The translations under genes were made by a program, and so were the position numbers. A DNA stretch of 64,000 nt from Tetmemena sp. SeJ-2015 (Eukaryota; Ciliophora; Spirotrichea; Sporadotrichida; Oxytrichidae): positions 124,001-188,000 of the forward strand of contig JAJKFJ010022597.1 of the NCBI GenBank assembly GCA_027382625.1, written 5' to 3'. Of this stretch, positions 59,514 to 64,000 are shown piece after piece. Within the stretch, counting starts at the first letter, position 1, and each line of letters opens with the position of its first letter. The notes beneath the pieces were generated by a model. The model ran no database searches. It was not told where the DNA came from and saw only the letters and a list, made by a program, of their open reading frames with translations.

Positions 59514-61010
59514 ATGTCTGTAATGGAAAGCACTGACTTGAACTTGCAATTCAAAAACTAACTAAAACTAAGATCGCCCATCCCTAGGCTTGGCGCATTT
59601 GAAACTCTGGAGGTATGCACTTTCTTTTCTTTCAATGAGAACTTGCGAGTGATGGCCCGCCTCTGCAAGAACCACAGGCAGATTCTGAAGTCTCTTCAAA
59701 GCAGAGTACCCAGAAAATCTCAGTACTTGATGCTTTACAACCTCAGGGAGGTTCTAGAAGAGAATGAGCTAAACGTGAAGTTCGACTATTCTTAAATAAA
59801 AAATGGTATCTTGTTTTGTGAATGCATAATTTATTCTATACTTGCTTACGTTTTGTAAGAGGATTGTGCTCTACACCAGAGATCTCTTTTCCTCTAAGAA
59901 CATGGTCCATCTCCTCTCTCAGATTATAATTGATATTTTATGAATTTTAAGATTAAGAGGAAACAAAATGTCAAATAAGATTTTAATATCATTATTTTAT
60001 AAGGAAATAGAAATCATTTGCATATTTTAAGAAATTATGTATGGAAAAACTTTGCTTTATTTAATCTAAAATCCCATTTCTGTGTTTAATGTTTCATTGC
60101 TGTTTATACTATAGACCGCCAATGCTTATCCAGAGGAATGTTTGTTTGATTTAATTATATTTAAATTGATGATTTTGGACGACTACTCTCTCAAAAGATT
60201 GGATGAGAACACTAATTAAACAATTCTTGAGAAATAAATCTTAAAATACATAAATTAATTATTTTATTTTAACTATTATATAATTATGTTTTTTAAAACA
60301 CTCTGTTTAAGTAGCTGATTCAACCCTTCATAGTAATGAAGCTAGAGTCTGTGTTTGTTTTCTACTCTCCATATAAATCAGTTGACAAGACCAATTTCAA
60401 CCTGCCAAAAGAGGCCTACTTCTTCCAGACGTCTGCATCAAGGAGTTTCCCTTTCCGCTAGAGGGCCAGACTCACTACAACAACGTCCTTGCAACAATTC
60501 AAATATAAAATTTATCATCACCCATCAACATCATAATTATCTTCACTCTTATAATTATTATAACTTATATAGAAACGGTTATAATTAAATGATGGATTCT
60601 AATAAATATTTTAATTTGTTTGTTTTTGAATTCAGGATAGATTCTTTTTCTTAGGAGAGAGGAAAATTGAACAAGATTACCCCTCAGTGAACCATCAGAT
60701 GAATTTACTAGCCAAGAAAGTTGAGTGTATAGATCAGCCAGAACATATGCTCGTTTGTAAATCCATCTTGATTGAGGGAATGGCTTTAACAGAGTTCAAA
60801 AACAAATCACTATATATTATACTCTAGTCACTTTTAGTATTTATATAACTAGTCGGGAAAATAATGGAGGTAAATTTTATTATTCAATTATTTGGAATAA
60901 AATTGATTATCAGAGCGCAAAGCGGAAGAATTTGTGGAGCATCTTGCGTATGTTGAGAGGATTGAAATAGTGAAATGCTCCATGAAGAAAAAATCATCAT
61001 TTTGTTGGCC
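59514..61010 (+). CDS. Coding islands of an unrecognised gene
   Basis: ATG at 59514 gives MSVMESTDLNLQFKNQLKLR then RVMARLCKNHRQILKSLQSR, open to about 59810. Further plus-strand islands with coding composition lie at about 59860-59925 (RIVLYTRDLFSSKNM), 60115-60240 (AYPEECLFDLIIFKLMILDD), 60335-60500 (ESVFVFYSPYKSVDKTNF), 60635-60800 (LGERKIEQDYPSVNHQMN) and 60905-61010 (RKAEEFVEHLAYVERIEIV). AT-rich segments with TGAs separate them. They could be MDSs of one gene, in order or scrambled; no protein family recognised. Confidence 0.4.
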
Positions 61011-62030
61011 TAAACGTGATTCATTATCTTTCTCTTGATAAAAATCATATATAGTCAGGATTAATTATCTCAATATTAATATTTATGTAAGTCAAAATAA
61101 GAAATAACTAACAAACTTTCTTACAATATATTTTTTGTCTTCTCATTTGTTATAAATAACTATATTTAGAATTGATTGAAAAGCTAGTTTTATATTTAGG
61201 TTTATAGTCCACAATAAACTTCAGTTAAATTTTATTTTAAGGTCTTGATATTAAATCGAAGTAAGTTCATCATCTCATTCCTTTATGTTTAGAAGTATTT
61301 AAAACTATTTTAGGATGATGAAGAGAGATTTTGTATACTCTAATTATTTCTATAATTATATTTCTGATGATAAATTATTAATACTCACGAACTGATGCTT
61401 GAACGAACGCTGCCCGAAAATTAAAAGCTTAATTTAAAAATATAAAATTCGAATGATCCTAAATATTAATTTAATGTTAAAAAAAATTGTTATTCTTTGA
61501 ACTTTTTCTTGTAAAAATTCAATAAAAATATCCTCTTGCTCTTTTAAACACTTATAAAGAAAAGATTTAATAAAAATTCTCCCTTATACAAAACATTAAA
61601 TTGCATTTCTGATGACAGAGAGGTATAATCATTAATTATCATAGAAATTATAAATACAATTCTCATTTTATGAGCAGTTGTTTTCATATAAAATATCTGC
61701 AAATAATCTATTAAGAAAGTAGTATATTCTAATTTAGAGAAAATTTTTATTGAGAATTGATTTAGTGAATAAATTTATTATATTAAATTGGTAATAGCAT
61801 GGCCACTACTAACTCAATCTGAGCAAAGTCTCCGAACTCTAAGAAAAGATTAGGTATCCAAATTTTAAAAGCATAAGAAATAAAAATAATTCATGATTAT
61901 ATTTCTCTATGAATAAAAGTATTTGCCATTTATTTATCTTAAAATTTTAATCAAAGTAAATAGAAATATATCTTCTTATAATTGTTTTTTAGAAAGCTGT
62001 CTATATGATAATGAAAAGTAGTCGTCTAAA
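61011..62030. other. AT-rich stretch without recognisable genes
   Basis: No ORF of coding character on either strand, no repeats longer than low-complexity A/T tracts. Probably germline-limited DNA. Confidence 0.5.
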
Positions 62031-63020
62031 TTTTAATTGAGAAATGAATTTTGATGAGATTCCTGGTAATCTAAAGATTGACTCAATTTAAACTAAAAAA
62101 TGATTATAAAAAAGAAAAATATGTCAGAGTGGTTCCTTATAACGCAATCTATGACGATTAAGGTCAATTTTATTTATGTAATTATCAGCTAGATATCATC
62201 GAAGGTGTTATAAATATCTTCCTTTATTATAATAAGAATTTTCAGAAAATTAACTATTAAATAATTTACTTAAGATTGAGAAAATCAGGTAGATCAAGGC
62301 AGAAATTTTGCTCATCAACTATGAATGTCAAAAAATAAGCTTGTTATATATTTTCTTCTTTTACTAACTTTGAAAAGACGACATTTGTGAGAGATCTTCT
62401 TATGTTCAGTGATGCTTTCCTTAGAAGCAACGTCTCGCAAGTATAATTTATTAGCAAGAAAATGGTCTTTTTCCATCCTAAGGATATAAAGAATGGCTTA
62501 GTCGATATGAAAGAAGCTTGGGAGAACCCTATCAGGACTCTGATTTATATTCAATATAATTTAAATGTTAAAATTATAAATTAAAAATGAATTAAACATA
62601 GATTAATGGCTTAAGTTATTCAAAGTAGGGCTTGCATAAAGGCTGTATAAATAAATAATCTATAATTTCCAGCTACAAATTGCGTCAAAAAATACGATTA
62701 TATTTGCAGAATAGTTCAAAGATAGTTTAAGTAGCATTATATTCGAGTACTCTCTCAAAAAATAATTTTGATAATTTATGAAAAACTTTAAAGTTCCTTA
62801 AATTTTTGAAATAGGAATATCGTTATTTAAAAGTTAGAAATATCAGCTGAAAAAGTGCTTTATTTGCTCTATTTCTAAATTAATTTACCCAAAGAATTAA
62901 AATTTTAAGCTATTATAAATGATTTAGTTTGCATCTAAGAATGCGAGAGCTCTCAAGGGAAAGCTGTCGCATTACATTGGTGATTACAATGATATGGTCC
63001 TGTTTGTACACGATTTATTT
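62031..63020 (+). other. Scattered coding-like islands
   Basis: Short plus-strand segments with coding composition: 62110-62220 (KYVRVVPYNAIYDDQGQFY), 62370-62560 (FVRDLLMFSDAFLRSNVSQ then KKMVFFHPKDIKNGLVDM), 62650-62750 (YKLRQKIRLYLQNSSKIV) and 62930-63015 (FASKNARALKGKLSHYIGDY). Intervening DNA is AT-rich with stops. They look like MDSs of an interrupted gene that I cannot identify. Confidence 0.35.
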
Positions 63021-64000
63021 TAATCATGCTTCATAAATAAACTAATATTGTAATTCTAGCCCAGGTTTTCAGTTACTGGCCATAAATCCAGCTTAACTTT
63101 GGAAATTTATTATTTTCTTCTTCCTCATATCACTTTTGCTTTTGTTGTTTTGTGTGTGAGAATGCTGGTGTCGATGTAATCAACCTCGATCATTGCTGAT
63201 CTAATAATAATTAAGTAACGTTTTACCAAAATCTTTGAAATCCAAGTTGAGAAATAAGTTCTACAAAGGATAAAAATTTACAAGTTTACTCTTTCGACTT
63301 AGTTTAAAAGGAAGGAAGTTACAAATTTTGGAAAATCTAGGGTGAAGAGATGATATTATTATTCTCAATTTTGGGAGCATTATTTTAGTTTCTCTAAAAT
63401 AATAATAATATTGAAGTTAAACTATGAATTAAATAAATTATTTATTCTCAACAGATATGATCATATTTAAATATAATTTTTTTATGATTTGAAGTAGGAG
63501 CCTAATCTTTCGAGTGTAATAATAAAGAAGTATCATTATTAGGGGCCCAAAGTAGGAATATTTAAACCAAATTGAGCACTTTGGGCGGACAAAGATTTTA
63601 AAAACTATGAGCAAAAGGAAAATTAATTTATTTCTCTTTTGGAATTATTTTTTAAATTATAAAGTTAAAGAGCAATCTTTTGATAAGAAGATATTTTGTG
63701 TTGAAAAATTTCTTTAAAATTAAGATATATAAAATCTGAATTTAAAACATATTTTTTACTTTTATAGCTCTTTACAAGAACAAAAAAGCATTCCAAGTTT
63801 TTTTTAATTTATACTTTAAATAAAATTAAAATAAATTGCAAAGAGAAATTTCCGCTTTAAGTTCTTTAAAATTTAAAAATATAAAAGTTAAATAAACATA
63901 TTAATTTTATAATCTATTTGCTTATTTCTTAGAAATATGATGAATTATTCGGAATGCTTGCCATAACTAAAAAATTAAAGCATAATAGCATATCATACAT
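63021..64000. other. AT-rich stretch without recognisable genes
   Basis: Very high A+T, no open frame of coding character, no telomere repeat and no transposase-like sequence seen. Probably germline-limited spacer. Confidence 0.5.

Overview
The window reads as nuclear DNA of a ciliate, and specifically as germline (micronuclear) DNA of a hypotrich/spirotrich of the Oxytricha-Stylonychia type. Two observations support this. First, every recognisable protein is readable only if TAA and TAG encode Gln and TGA is the sole stop; this even holds inside a 136-residue histone H3. Second, many genes are interrupted by short AT-rich segments bounded by 3-16 bp direct repeats (pointers). Removing the segment plus one repeat restores the frame and the conserved family sequence. 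I resolved 24 such conventional internal eliminated sequences (IESs). I also found one gene, a stomatin/SLP-2 homologue at 4420-5900, whose pieces are scrambled: even-numbered segments 2-4-6-8-10-12 lie first and odd-numbered segments 1-3-5-7-9-11-13 lie second, with all 12 pointer pairs identifiable by eye. No telomere repeats are present.

Layout: (1) 339-4327 (+) cyclic-nucleotide-gated-type cation channel with two cNMP-binding domains. (2) 4420-5900 (+) scrambled SLP-2 gene. (3) 6057-7810 (-) MCM6 helicase lacking its C-terminal part. (4) 7962-10511 (-) Sfi1-like Trp-repeat protein, divergent from (5) 10569-12284 (+) coiled-coil protein. (6) 12633-13380 (-) Bud32/PRPK kinase, broken by frameshifts. 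(7) 13485-14972 (-) GOST/TMEM145-like membrane protein, divergent from (8) 15085-17463 (+) an uninterrupted CPSF73 endonuclease. (9) about 17650-19718 (-) CFAP36-like ciliary protein. (10) 20137-28716 (-) very large REJ/PKD-type surface protein. (11) two unrecognised genes at 28800-30930. (12) 31084-31494 (+) histone H3 variant. (13) 31617-38638 (-) two tandem paralogous ion channels. (14) 38768-43325 (+) USP47/USP7-type deubiquitinase with at least six IESs. (15) 43405-46258 (-) and 46689-50041 (+) coiled-coil, probably cytoskeletal proteins. (16) 50230-50957 (+) a C-terminal piece that looks like an M14 carboxypeptidase. (17) 51370-52518 (+) ABHD17-like hydrolase. (18) 52600-56465 (-) two unrecognised Gln-rich genes. 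(19) 56790-59318 (+) ABCG half-transporter with nine resolved IESs. (20) 59.5-64 kb AT-rich DNA with isolated coding islands.

The genes are mostly housekeeping or cilium/membrane related and do not form a functional cluster; eukaryotic germline neighbourhood is the only link. What unites the window is genome architecture: IES-free genes (H3, CPSF73) sit beside IES-rich, truncated and scrambled ones. Conventional GT-AG introns also occur (for example 96 and 127 nt in the CFAP36 gene). A scatter of 1-4 nt tandem-type indels breaks otherwise good frames; these are either assembly errors or extremely small IESs.
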